In this document: positions 1 through 7,090 of the stretch, piece after piece
How positions within the stretch are numbered: the stretch's first letter is position 1
Layout of the letters: each line of letters opens with the position of its first letter
NCBI GenBank assembly: GCA_025924435.1
Contig: JAICIL010000020.1
Span: 1-24,722, forward strand
Origin: Chloroflexia bacterium
GTDB taxonomy: Bacteria; Chloroflexota; Chloroflexia; Thermomicrobiales; JALYUS01
DNA length: 24,722 bases
Direction: 5' to 3'
The notes under the pieces: model-generated
The model's database searches: none
Seen by the model: only the letters and a program-made list of their open reading frames with translations
Told to the model about the DNA's origin: nothing
Translations under genes and position numbers: made by a program

Positions 1-332
1 GATAAAAGGATGATGCCAATTCGCTTCTTCACGTCCCAATCACTCCTCATTGCGCGATGCATTATGCGCCATAGCCCGTACACTCAACTCTGACCGCGCA
101 ACCACCGCCGATGTTTCACTGAACGGCGAAACCCGGGATGTGGCGGCGCATCCGGTCGGGGCGTATGCTGGTCTTCCGCCGCTTCCCGCGCGGTTCGCTC
201 CCGGTACGGCGGTGAAACTTCCCCCGCGCATCGAGCGTCAAAGGGAGTAGGGGCGGGCCGTGCTCTCGCCGATCGAATCCGGTATCCGCGGGCGGCCGCG
301 ATCATCAGCCGCAAACCGGAGGGGGAACGATC
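1..332. other. Upstream intergenic region without a supported gene
   Basis: No convincing gene was found here. A 66-codon open frame at 50-250 (+) has no ribosome binding site and no recognisable composition, and the minus-strand frames are extensions of GC-rich shadows. The stretch holds the candidate ECF promoter at 213-239 and, at about 318-325, the purine-rich ribosome binding site of the MMPL gene. The left edge of the window may cut an upstream gene, but none is visible. Confidence 0.5.
213..239 (+). promoter_or_regulatory. Candidate ECF sigma promoter before the MMPL gene
   Basis: TGAAAC at 213-218, 17 bases, then CGTC at 236-239. The layout resembles extracytoplasmic-function promoters (for example the SigW type, TGAAAC, 16 bases, CGTA). 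The start codon of the MMPL gene lies about 95 bases downstream. A site with the same geometry precedes the GPP34 gene at 3788-3814, and an ECF sigma gene lies between them. Transcription has not been shown. Confidence 0.45.
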
Positions 333-2570
333 GTGTTCACAACCTGGGGACGGATCGTCTATCGGCGGCGGTGGCTGGTGCTGCTCTTTTCCGGGCTGGC
401 GCTCGCCGCCTGCATCGGCGTGCTCGCGCAGGGCGGCACGCTGGGCAAGGCGAACAGCGGCACGACCGAGGCGGATCGCGCCGCCCGCCTGATTGCCCAG
501 GAGCTGCCGAGCGATCCCGGCTTCTCGATCACCCTCGTCTTCGGCGGGCGCTCGCTGGACGCGACCGACCCGCGCTTCCGCGCGGCGATGCTGGATGCGC
601 TGGCCCCGTTGCGGGGCGATCCGCGCGTCCTCAGTATCCGCACGCCGTTCGACACGCCGGACGTGAACCCCGCGCTCATCGGGCGCGACGGCAGGCACGC
701 GCTCGCCTTCGTCTCCGCCGCGAAGGAGTACGCGGGCGTGCGCGCGCTCGTCCACTCGGACACGCTCGACATTCACGCGACTGGCGACACCGCGATCAAT
801 CACGATTTCGACACCACGCTGCAAGCGGACTTGCAGCGCGCCGAATTGGTCTCGCTGCCGCTCACCCTCCTGCTCCTGCTGCTCGTCTTCGGCACCTTCG
901 TCGCCGCGCTCCTGCCGCTCGGCGTCGGCGTGCTGGCGGTGATGGGCGGCCTCGGCGGCGTCTATCTGCTCTCCCGCGCGACGGATGTTTCGCAATATGC
1001 CCTGAACATCGTCACGCTGATCGGCCTCGGCGTGGCGATTGATTACTCGCTCTTCATCGTCAACCGCTTCCGCGAGGAACTCGAGCGCGGCGCGATGACC
1101 GAGGAGGCGCTCGCGCGCACGCTGGCGACGACGGGGCGCGCCATCGCCTTCTCCGGCCTGACGGTGGCGGTCGGGCTTTCGGGGCTGCTCTTCTACCGGG
1201 GGACATTCCTCGCCTCGATGGGCATGGCGGGCGCGATCGTCGTCGCGTTCGCCGTCCTCTACGGGCTGACGTTCCTCCCCGCGCTCCTCGCCCTGCTCGG
1301 GCCGCGCGTCAATCGGGGCCGCCTCCCCTTCATCCGCCCCGCGACGCACAGCCGCGCCTGGCGGCGCATCGCCACCGGCGTCATGCGCCGCCCGGTGCTC
1401 GTCCTCGTGCCGACGCTCGCGCTGATCCTGGCGATGGGCGCGCCCTTCCTGCGCCTGCGCCTCGCCAATGGCGACATCACGATGCTCCCCGCGCGCAGCG
1501 AGTCGCGGCAGGGGTACGAGCTGCTCCGCGGCCAGTTCCCGCGCGAGGATCAATCGCAGTTCGATGTCGTCGTGCGGTATCCGGGCGGTTCGCCGCTGGC
1601 GCCCGAGCGCGTCGGCGCGCTCTACGACCTCGCCCAGCGCCTCGGGAAGATCCCCGGCGTCCTGCGCGTGGAGAGCATCGTCACCCTCGACCCCGCCTCG
1701 GATCGCGCGGCGTACCAGCGGGCATACGCGCCGGGCGGCAGCCCGCCCCCGCCCGCGCAAGCGGCGATCGCGCGGAGCGTCGGCCCGCACATCGCAACGC
1801 TCACCGTCTTCTCGGCGCTCCCCGCATCGAGCGACGCGGCGCGGGGGATCGTCGGCCAGATCCGCTCCGAGCGGTCGGTCGCGGACGAGCAGTTGCTCGT
1901 CAGCGGGAGGACGGCGTATGACATTGACACGATCGCCCAGATCCGCGCGGACACGCCCGCCGCGCTGCTCTTCGTGATGGTCGCGACCTACCTTGTCCTC
2001 TTCCTGCTGCTCGGCTCGGTCGTCCTGCCGCTCAAGGCGGTGCTGATGAATCTCCTCTCGATCACCGCGTCATTCGGCGCGCTCGTCTGGGTCTTCCAGC
2101 AGGGGCATCTGAGCGGCCCGCTGCGCTTCACGCCGTCGTCCATTGATCCCTCGATCCCGGTACTACTGTTCTGCATCGTCTTCGGCCTCTCGATGGACTA
2201 CGAGGTACTCCTGCTCAGCCGCATTCAGGAGGAGTATCTGCGCACCGGCGACAATACGGCGGCGGTCGCGGCGGGGCTGGAGCGGAGCGGGCGGCTGATC
2301 ACCGGCGCGGCCGCGATCATGGTCGGCGTCTTCGCCGCGTTCGGGCTGGCGGATGTCGTGATTATCAAATCCATCGGCCTGGGGATGGCGCTCGCCGTCG
2401 CGCTCGACGCGACGGTCGTCCGCGCGCTGATCGTCCCCGCGACGATGCGGCTGCTCGGCGACTGGAACTGGTGGGCGCCGCGCCCGCTCGCCCATCTCTA
2501 CCGCCGCCTCCGGCTCAGCGAAGCGGCAGTGCCGGCGCCCGCCATCGCACCGGCAATGCTGGACGATTGA
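333..2570 (+). CDS. MMPL/RND-family membrane transporter
   Basis: This 745-residue protein is an inner-membrane exporter of the MMPL family, which moves lipids or hydrophobic compounds using the proton gradient. It has the duplicated RND layout: a membrane segment near residue 10, an extracytoplasmic loop, a bundle of helices at about 170-345, a second loop at about 370-540 and a second bundle at about 545-710. Each half carries the family's Asp-Tyr pair in its proton-relay helix, D237-Y238 (GVAIDYSLF) and D622-Y623 (LSMDYEVLL). The length is normal for the family. The start is GTG at 333, supported by GGAGGGGG at 318-325. It precedes an ECF sigma/anti-sigma pair by 78 bases and has a candidate ECF promoter at 213-239, so it may be a target of that sigma factor. 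The substrate cannot be read from sequence. Confidence 0.93.
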   Translation: MFTTWGRIVYRRRWLVLLFSGLALAACIGVLAQGGTLGKANSGTTEADRAARLIAQELPSDPGFSITLVFGGRSLDATDPRFRAAMLDALAPLRGDPRVLSIRTPFDTPDVNPALIGRDGRHALAFVSAAKEYAGVRALVHSDTLDIHATGDTAINHDFDTTLQADLQRAELVSLPLTLLLLLLVFGTFVAALLPLGVGVLAVMGGLGGVYLLSRATDVSQYALNIVTLIGLGVAIDYSLFIVNRFREELERGAMTEEALARTLATTGRAIAFSGLTVAVGLSGLLFYRGTFLASMGMAGAIVVAFAVLYGLTFLPALLALLGPRVNRGRLPFIRPATHSRAWRRIATGVMRRPVLVLVPTLALILAMGAPFLRLRLANGDITMLPARSESRQGYELLRGQFPREDQSQFDVVVRYPGGSPLAPERVGALYDLAQRLGKIPGVLRVESIVTLDPASDRAAYQRAYAPGGSPPPPAQAAIARSVGPHIATLTVFSALPASSDAARGIVGQIRSERSVADEQLLVSGRTAYDIDTIAQIRADTPAALLFVMVATYLVLFLLLGSVVLPLKAVLMNLLSITASFGALVWVFQQGHLSGPLRFTPSSIDPSIPVLLFCIVFGLSMDYEVLLLSRIQEEYLRTGDNTAAVAAGLERSGRLITGAAAIMVGVFAAFGLADVVIIKSIGLGMALAVALDATVVRALIVPATMRLLGDWNWWAPRPLAHLYRRLRLSEAAVPAPAIAPAMLDD

Positions 2571-2585
2571 GGGGCCGGGGGTTAG

Positions 2586-2633
2586 GTTTCAACCCCTTGA
2601 AACAATTCCCCGACCCGGTCACTCTAACCGGGT
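2586..2633. promoter_or_regulatory. Two consecutive inverted repeats before the sigma-factor gene
   Basis: The 78-base gap between the MMPL and sigma genes holds two perfect 7-bp inverted repeats. The first is GTTTCAA (2586-2592), CCCC, TTGAAAC (2597-2603). The second is ACCCGGT (2613-2619), seven bases, ACCGGGT (2627-2633). The second ends just before the ribosome binding site GGAGGTGG (2635-2642). The TGAAAC in the first repeat matches the -35 element seen at 213-218, but 17 bases later the sequence is ACTC rather than CGTC. The region could be an operator, an autoregulated promoter or an mRNA hairpin. Confidence 0.35.
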
Positions 2634-2648
2634 GGAGGTGGTGAGACG

Positions 2649-3257
2649 ATGAGCGTTACGGCAATCGCACGGCAACTGACCCGGAGTTGGACCCCGCAGG
2701 CCGCGCCGGTGGAGGACGAGAAGACGTTGGTCCGGCGCGGGCAGGCGGGGGACAACGACGCCTTCGCGCGGCTCGTCGAGCGGAACCAGACGGGCGTCTA
2801 CAATCTCGCCCTCCGCATGACGCGCGACCCGGAGGAGGCCGTGGACATGACGCAGGAGACCTTCCTGCGCGCGTGGCGGAGCCTGCCCGGCTTCCGCGCG
2901 GACGCGAAGTTCAGCACCTGGCTCTACCGGATCGCCTACAACGTCTGCCTGAGTCGCCGCATCGTCCACCCTTCCACCTTCGCCGATCCGGGCGCCGCCG
3001 ACGCCGTCCCCGTGCCCGAGGGCGAGGAACCGCCCGCGATGGTGCTGCGGCAGGAGCGGCGGGAATGGGTTGTGGCGGCGATGAACCGGCTGACGCCCGC
3101 GTACCGGCTCGTCCTCGATCTCTATTACTGGCGCGACTGCACGTACGAGGAGATCGCCGCCATCCTCGACCTGCCGATGGGGACGGTGAAGACGCACCTC
3201 TTCCGCGCGAAGGCGGCGCTCCGCGCCCTGCTGGCGGCCGAGGGAGGTGCGGCATGA
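2649..3257 (+). CDS. ECF-type RNA polymerase sigma factor (sigma-70 family)
   Basis: This 202-residue protein directs RNA polymerase to a dedicated promoter set. Region 2 spans about residues 30-100, with the helix ending in TQETFLRAW and the following FSTWLYRIAYN, typical of sigma region 2. Region 4 spans about 135-195 and contains the helix-turn-helix YEEIAAILDLPMGTVKTHLF. There is no region 3, which defines the ECF class. The ATG at 2649 follows a good ribosome binding site (GGAGGTGG). The stop overlaps the ATG of the next gene (ATGA), so the sigma factor and its anti-sigma factor are translationally coupled. Candidate targets are the flanking MMPL and GPP34 genes, whose upstream regions share an ECF-like motif pair. 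Confidence 0.93.
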   Translation: MSVTAIARQLTRSWTPQAAPVEDEKTLVRRGQAGDNDAFARLVERNQTGVYNLALRMTRDPEEAVDMTQETFLRAWRSLPGFRADAKFSTWLYRIAYNVCLSRRIVHPSTFADPGAADAVPVPEGEEPPAMVLRQERREWVVAAMNRLTPAYRLVLDLYYWRDCTYEEIAAILDLPMGTVKTHLFRAKAALRALLAAEGGAA

Positions 3258-3766
3258 CCTGCACCGAGATGGTCGCCCTGCTCCCCGACTACATCCGCCG
3301 CCGCCTGCCCGCCGCCGAGGAAGTCGCCGTGCGCGCCCATCTCTCTTTGTGCCCGGCCTGCGCCGCCGCCTATGAGGACGAACTCGCCTTCGGTGCGCTG
3401 GTGCGCGGCACCGACGCGCCCGCGCCGCCCGCATTAGTGGCTCAGGTGATGGCCGGTGTCCGCGCCGAGCCGCGCCAGGCGGCGCCCTTCCGCGTGCGCG
3501 CGCTCGATTTCGCGCTCGCCATCGGCGCGGCGCTCGCGGTGGGCGGGCTGGTCTTCGGGCTGCTCTCCCTCTGGGAAATCAGCCCCGTGCTCGCCGATCT
3601 CTTCGATCCCGGCGCCCTCCTCGCCGGTGGCCTCACCGTCCGCACGATCGTCCTCGCCGCGCTCTGGGCCGTCGTCGGCCTCGCGGTGAGCCTCCCGATC
3701 GCCGCAACGATGCATGCGGCGATCGCGCGCAGCAGCCGCGCGCCCGTGTGGTGGAGCAGGCTCTAG
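3254..3766 (+). CDS. Zinc-finger (zf-HC2) membrane anti-sigma factor
   Basis: This 170-residue protein is the likely membrane-bound antagonist of the preceding sigma factor. Its N-terminus carries the anti-sigma zinc motif C3...H29-x3-C33-x2-C36, characteristic of the ZAS/zf-HC2 group. Two hydrophobic segments follow, at about residues 84-110 and 125-155, so the N-terminal domain should be cytoplasmic. The start is the ATG at 3254, which overlaps the sigma stop; a longer in-frame reading that begins at 2687 only duplicates the sigma gene in another frame. The AGGGAGG at 3241-3247 serves as ribosome binding site. The signal that releases the sigma factor is unknown. Confidence 0.88.
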   Translation: MTCTEMVALLPDYIRRRLPAAEEVAVRAHLSLCPACAAAYEDELAFGALVRGTDAPAPPALVAQVMAGVRAEPRQAAPFRVRALDFALAIGAALAVGGLVFGLLSLWEISPVLADLFDPGALLAGGLTVRTIVLAALWAVVGLAVSLPIAATMHAAIARSSRAPVWWSRL

Positions 3767-3787
3767 CGTCCCTTATCACCCATAGAT

Positions 3788-3814
3788 GGAACCGGGGCGC
3801 GGGGTGCGAGCGTC
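3788..3814 (+). promoter_or_regulatory. Candidate ECF sigma promoter before the GPP34-family gene
   Basis: GGAACC at 3788-3793, 17 bases, CGTC at 3811-3814. GGAAC with a CGTC or GTC -10 element is a common ECF promoter pattern, and the spacing equals that of the site at 213-239. The start codon at 3900 is about 80 bases downstream. The site lies in the gap after the anti-sigma gene, which suits a separately started target gene. Confidence 0.45.
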
Positions 3815-3899
3815 ATCTTCTCCGGAAGGGGGCGCGCCATCGCTCCCGTGCGCGAGGATTGAAACAGGTTTTTGGCCGGTGAAATGGGGGAGAGCACGG

Positions 3900-4598
3900 A
3901 TGCACACAGCGACGATCAGCCTCGGCGAGGAGTTGCTGCTCCTCGCGGTGGATGATGAACGCGGGACGATGAGCGCCGCCGCAGCCGCGACGATTGGTTA
4001 CGGGTTGGCGGGCGCGCTGCTCCTCGATCTGACGCTCGCGGGGCGGCTCACGACGGCGGGGCAGACGCTCGTCGTCGCGGACGCGACACCGACGGGCGAC
4101 GACCTGCTCGATGACGCGCTGGCGCGGATCGCCGGTGCGCGCCGGGGGCGCGACGCGCGGCATTGGGTGGGCGATCTGAGCCGCGCCGTCCCGCATCTCA
4201 AGGCGCGATTGCTGGACCGGCTGATCCGGCGCGGCATCCTGCGGCGAGATGAGCATCGCATCCTCGCCCTGTTTTCCGCGCCGCACTACCCGGCGATGGA
4301 CCTGACGACCGAATGGCAGCTGCGCCATGGTATCCGCACGGTCGTCCTCGATGGGGAAACGCCGGATGCGCGGACGGCAATGCTGCTCAGCCTCGTGCGG
4401 GCGTGCAACCTCGCGGACGCTATCTTCACGCGGGACGAGCGGAAGGCGGCGCGGCGGCGGCTCGAGGAGATCGCGCGGGGCGAAACAATCGGCACGGCGG
4501 TCGTGGACAGCGTCGCGAGGATGGAAGCGGCGGTCACGGCGGCGGTGATTGCCGCGACCTCGGCCTCGGCGGCGTGCGCCGCCTCGTCATCCTGCTAG
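3900..4598 (+). CDS. GPP34 (GOLPH3/Vps74-like) family protein
   Basis: This 232-residue protein matches the GPP34 family, whose eukaryotic members (GOLPH3, Vps74) bind phosphatidylinositol-4-phosphate on Golgi membranes. The bacterial role is not established. Recognisable family stretches are the N-terminal LGEELLLLAVDDERG, the helix GYGLAGALLLDLTLAGRL (about residues 32-50), the acidic turn PTGDDLLDDAL and the later LLDRLIRRGILRRDEH, with a long helical C-terminal half. The ATG at 3900 has GGGGGAG about seven bases upstream; an in-frame ATG at 3786 has no such site and would add a low-complexity extension. It follows the sigma/anti-sigma pair and has a candidate ECF promoter, so a role in membrane or envelope homeostasis is a reasonable inference only. 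Confidence 0.85.
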   Translation: MHTATISLGEELLLLAVDDERGTMSAAAAATIGYGLAGALLLDLTLAGRLTTAGQTLVVADATPTGDDLLDDALARIAGARRGRDARHWVGDLSRAVPHLKARLLDRLIRRGILRRDEHRILALFSAPHYPAMDLTTEWQLRHGIRTVVLDGETPDARTAMLLSLVRACNLADAIFTRDERKAARRRLEEIARGETIGTAVVDSVARMEAAVTAAVIAATSASAACAASSSC

Positions 4599-4619
4599 GA
4601 TAGCGCCGGATATACAAAA

Positions 4620-4816
4620 ATCGTGACGCGACCCTCCCCGAATGCGGGAGCCTCGCGGAAGATCTGCGCCCGCTCGCGCCGCACCCGAGTGAGAAGCGGC
4701 TCCGCGCCACTTCCCCGAGCGGGGCGGCGCGCTCGAGCGGCGGGTGCGTACCCGCCTGACGGCGCACCTGCCGTTGCGCGGACGCCTGATATCCGGACAC
4801 ATCTCCGATTACCGGG
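4620..4816. other. GC-rich hairpin-forming intergenic stretch
   Basis: About 200 bases without a convincing gene contain several self-complementary segments: CTCCC/GGGAG around 4633-4649, CCCC-GAGC-GGGG at 4713-4724, the palindrome CGCTCGAGCG at 4730-4739, and a perfect 7-bp hairpin at 4739-4756 (GGCGGGT, loop GCGT, ACCCGCC). The terminator-like hairpin at 4818 follows. It may be the 3' untranslated region of the GPP34 transcript or a structured RNA. No T-box, SRP, RNase P, tmRNA or common riboswitch core was recognised on either strand. Confidence 0.25.
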
Positions 4817-4817
4817 T

Positions 4818-4848
4818 GGGGGCGGGGCAATGCGCCGCCCCCTTGTTT
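4818..4848 (+). terminator. Rho-independent terminator-like hairpin
   Basis: A perfect 8-bp GC stem, GGGGGCGG (4818-4825) and CCGCCCCC (4835-4842) around a 9-base loop, is followed by TTGTTTCC. The T-rich tail is short and interrupted. It lies between the GPP34 gene and the promoter at 4895, where the upstream transcript would be expected to end. Confidence 0.5.
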
Positions 4849-4894
4849 CCTCACTTTTCCGCTCATGTATATCCGGGATGCCGGTGGGCGCGCC

Positions 4895-4923
4895 TTGACA
4901 GCCCCAAACGCGAATGCTATCGT
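4895..4923 (+). promoter_or_regulatory. Sigma-70 type promoter for the dehydrogenase-led ABC operon
   Basis: A perfect -35 hexamer TTGACA (4895-4900), a 17-base spacer and TATCGT (4918-4923, four of six consensus bases). The predicted start near 4930 gives a leader of about 170 bases before the gene at 5103. No other promoter-like signal was noticed before the following closely packed genes. Confidence 0.6.
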
Positions 4924-5102
4924 GCCCCTACAACGCTTCAGGCCATTTCGATAACGACCGCGCACCGCCTTTGGGCGTTTGAACATCCCGACCGCATCAT
5001 CGCCTTCCCTCCCCTCCCGGTAGAGACGGCGACCGTATGTGGGCGTCCTTTACATCGAAATGTGCGGTCGCTTTCCGCACGAACCAAAGGAGATCGGTGA
5101 CG

Positions 5103-6206
5103 ATGCCAGAGCCTCTCGGCGTAGCGCTCTTCGGTTGTGGTGGTGTGTCGACGGGTCATTTCAGCGCCTATGCAACGAATCCGAAGGCGCGGCTCGTCGC
5201 GGCGGTGGATGTCCGCCCGGAACTCGCGGAGGCGGCGGCGAAGAAATGGGGGGCCGAGCACTGGTACACATCCACGGCGGAGGCCCTCGCGAACCCGGAT
5301 GTGCAGATCGCCGACCTCTGCCTGCCGCACCATCTCCATGCGCCGGTCGCCATCGAGGCGGCGAACGCCGGCAAGCACGTCTTCGTCGAGAAGCCGATCG
5401 CCAACACCCTTGAGGAAGCGGACGCGATGATCGCCGCGTGCCGCGAGAATCATGTGCTCCTGATGGTGGATCAGACCAAGCGGTACCAGAATCGCCACCG
5501 CAAACTGAAGGAGTTGCTGGACGCCGGGTATGTCGGCGACCCGATCCTCGTGCGCGGCGCGTATTTGCAGGACATCACCTATGCATGGCAGCACATGGAG
5601 CCTGCGCGGCTGAAGGGCTACTGGAAGCACGACGGCGTCATCTCCGGCATCGGCATCCACGCGCTCGACCTCCAGCGCTGGCTGATCGGCGAGGCGGTTG
5701 AGGTGCGGGCGATCGCCTCGACGAGCGACATGATTGACCCGGAGCGCCGGACGGAAGACAGCGGCATCGTGCTGCTCACGTTCGCAAACGGCTGCATCGG
5801 CGAAATGACCGTCTCGTATGTCCTGAAGCACCCGCATCTGGGCGCCAGTTGGGATGTGATGCCGATCGAGATTTACGGCCGCGACGGCTCGATCATGATG
5901 GACGAGCACGACACGATCACTGTCACATCCGACAAGATCGGCGGGGCGGCCGGGCCGGGCGTTTTCCAGGTCCAGACCCGCCCCGCCGTCGGCGCGCCGC
6001 GCCTCCCGGCGGAGGGGATGGCCGGGGCGATCGAGCATCTGCTCGATTGCGTCCTGAACGGCGCGCAGCCGCTCACGCACGGGGAGGACGCGCGAGCGTC
6101 CCTGGAACTCGTCGAGGCGGCGTATCAATCCATCAATGAAGGCCGCGCGGTGCGCCTGCCGCTCCAGCCCGCGAAGGCGCCCGAGCGCGTAGGAGCGGCG
6201 CGGTGA
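5103..6206 (+). CDS. Gfo/Idh/MocA family NAD(P)-dependent oxidoreductase
   Basis: This 367-residue cytoplasmic enzyme belongs to the family that oxidises or reduces sugars, inositols and their derivatives with NAD(P). The Rossmann fold opens with the nucleotide loop GCGGVSTGHF (residues 11-20). The EKP motif follows with K97 (VFVEKPIANT), the family's key lysine. The C-terminal substrate domain has GIGIHALDLQRW with H186 and D189 at the usual catalytic positions. The length is typical. The start is ATG 5103 after AAAGGAG; in-frame upstream codons lack a site. The stop overlaps the GTG start of the UxuA-like gene (GTGA), so both belong to one operon with the transporter downstream. The exact substrate is unknown; a sugar or sugar acid is likely from context. 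Confidence 0.92.
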   Translation: MPEPLGVALFGCGGVSTGHFSAYATNPKARLVAAVDVRPELAEAAAKKWGAEHWYTSTAEALANPDVQIADLCLPHHLHAPVAIEAANAGKHVFVEKPIANTLEEADAMIAACRENHVLLMVDQTKRYQNRHRKLKELLDAGYVGDPILVRGAYLQDITYAWQHMEPARLKGYWKHDGVISGIGIHALDLQRWLIGEAVEVRAIASTSDMIDPERRTEDSGIVLLTFANGCIGEMTVSYVLKHPHLGASWDVMPIEIYGRDGSIMMDEHDTITVTSDKIGGAAGPGVFQVQTRPAVGAPRLPAEGMAGAIEHLLDCVLNGAQPLTHGEDARASLELVEAAYQSINEGRAVRLPLQPAKAPERVGAAR

Positions 6207-7045
6207 AAATCTGCCTGCGCACCCACATGGTCTCCGACGATCCCGCCGTACGCATTGACTACTGCCGCCAACTGGGCATCACCGCCGTGCAGGAATCCGC
6301 AAAATCCCTCGCGAGCGCCGTCGAGCGGGGCTGGCCCACCGCCGCCGAATTGCGGGCGTACCGCCGGCCCTTCGATGACGCCGGTATCGAGATCATCGGC
6401 CTCGAACCGGTCAAGGAACCGGTGCGCGAGTGGGCCGACGATACGGCAACCGGCAGGGAACAGTTTGCCGTCTTCGCCCGCCATCTCGACGCCGCCGGCG
6501 AGGCGGGCATCCCGTGCGTCACGCTGCACCCGCCGCTCGATGGCGCGGCGTCGCCGGAGGAGGCCGCCGATCAATTCGCGCGCAACTGCGATTTCTACGC
6601 CCGCGCCTCCGAGCACGCCCGACGGGTCGGGACGAAACTGGCGACCCATTCTCCCTGGCCGCCCGCGAAGGGGCTGTGGGGCGCGCGCGAATACGATTCG
6701 CTCTTCGACGCCGTGCCGACGCCGGAAAACGGCATGATCTTCTGCTTCGGCTGCATGGCGATGCGCGGCGACGATGTGCGCGAGGTGATGGCCCGGTTCA
6801 TTGACCGGACCTTCATGGTGCACGTCCGCGATGTCGTCATCCACGCCGACGGGCGGGTGGACGAGGTCTTCCCCGGCGACGGCGAGGTGCGACCGGACAC
6901 CGCCATCGCGCTCCTGCACGAACTCGGCTATCGCGGCGCGATCGCGCCGGAGCACCTGCCGAAGGTCTTCGGCGAGCGGAAGAACGAGATCGCTATGGCC
7001 TATGCGGTCGGGTACTGTCGCGCGGCGCTTGCCGGCCGCGCGTGA
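6203..7045 (+). CDS. UxuA-like / sugar isomerase-type TIM-barrel protein
   Basis: This 280-residue protein is a TIM-barrel enzyme of the xylose-isomerase-like superfamily with clear mannonate dehydratase (UxuA) flavour. The UxuA metal site is His, Cys, His, Asp; here the corresponding positions are H149 (ATHSPW), C181 (IFCFGC), H207 (FMVHVRDVV) and E250 in PEHLPK, with Glu for the usual Asp. It is shorter than true UxuA (about 350-390 residues), so it may be a sugar-phosphate isomerase/epimerase or a diverged dehydratase. The start is GTG at 6203, overlapping the dehydrogenase stop; AGGAG lies at about 6191-6195. Together with the Gfo/Idh enzyme and the transporter it suggests catabolism of an imported sugar acid or glycoside. 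Confidence 0.82.
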   Translation: MKICLRTHMVSDDPAVRIDYCRQLGITAVQESAKSLASAVERGWPTAAELRAYRRPFDDAGIEIIGLEPVKEPVREWADDTATGREQFAVFARHLDAAGEAGIPCVTLHPPLDGAASPEEAADQFARNCDFYARASEHARRVGTKLATHSPWPPAKGLWGAREYDSLFDAVPTPENGMIFCFGCMAMRGDDVREVMARFIDRTFMVHVRDVVIHADGRVDEVFPGDGEVRPDTAIALLHELGYRGAIAPEHLPKVFGERKNEIAMAYAVGYCRAALAGRA

Positions 7046-7090
7046 GGTCTGTGGTTGGAACGCGTGAGCATCACGGGAGGATTGCACACC

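Noticed and set aside
50..250. Small plus-strand frame upstream of the MMPL gene
   Set aside because: No ribosome binding site or recognisable sequence, and it covers the proposed ECF promoter.
84..1790. Long minus-strand open frame opposite the MMPL gene
   Set aside because: It is rich in Arg, Ala, Glu and Asp with no domain, and mirrors a well-supported membrane protein; typical of GC-rich shadow frames. The same holds for the long minus-strand frames at 6125-8308, 12144-13970, 16620-18551, 19573-21330 and 23149-24642.
4739..4848. T-box riboswitch leader
   Set aside because: GGGTGCGTACC near 4742 superficially resembles the T-box core, but the invariant TGGnACCGCG is absent, the hairpin explains the match, and the promoter for the next gene lies downstream of the terminator.
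4744..5100. Small frames in the gap before the dehydrogenase gene
   Set aside because: They cross the terminator-like hairpin and the promoter at 4895, have no ribosome binding site and show no protein-like composition.
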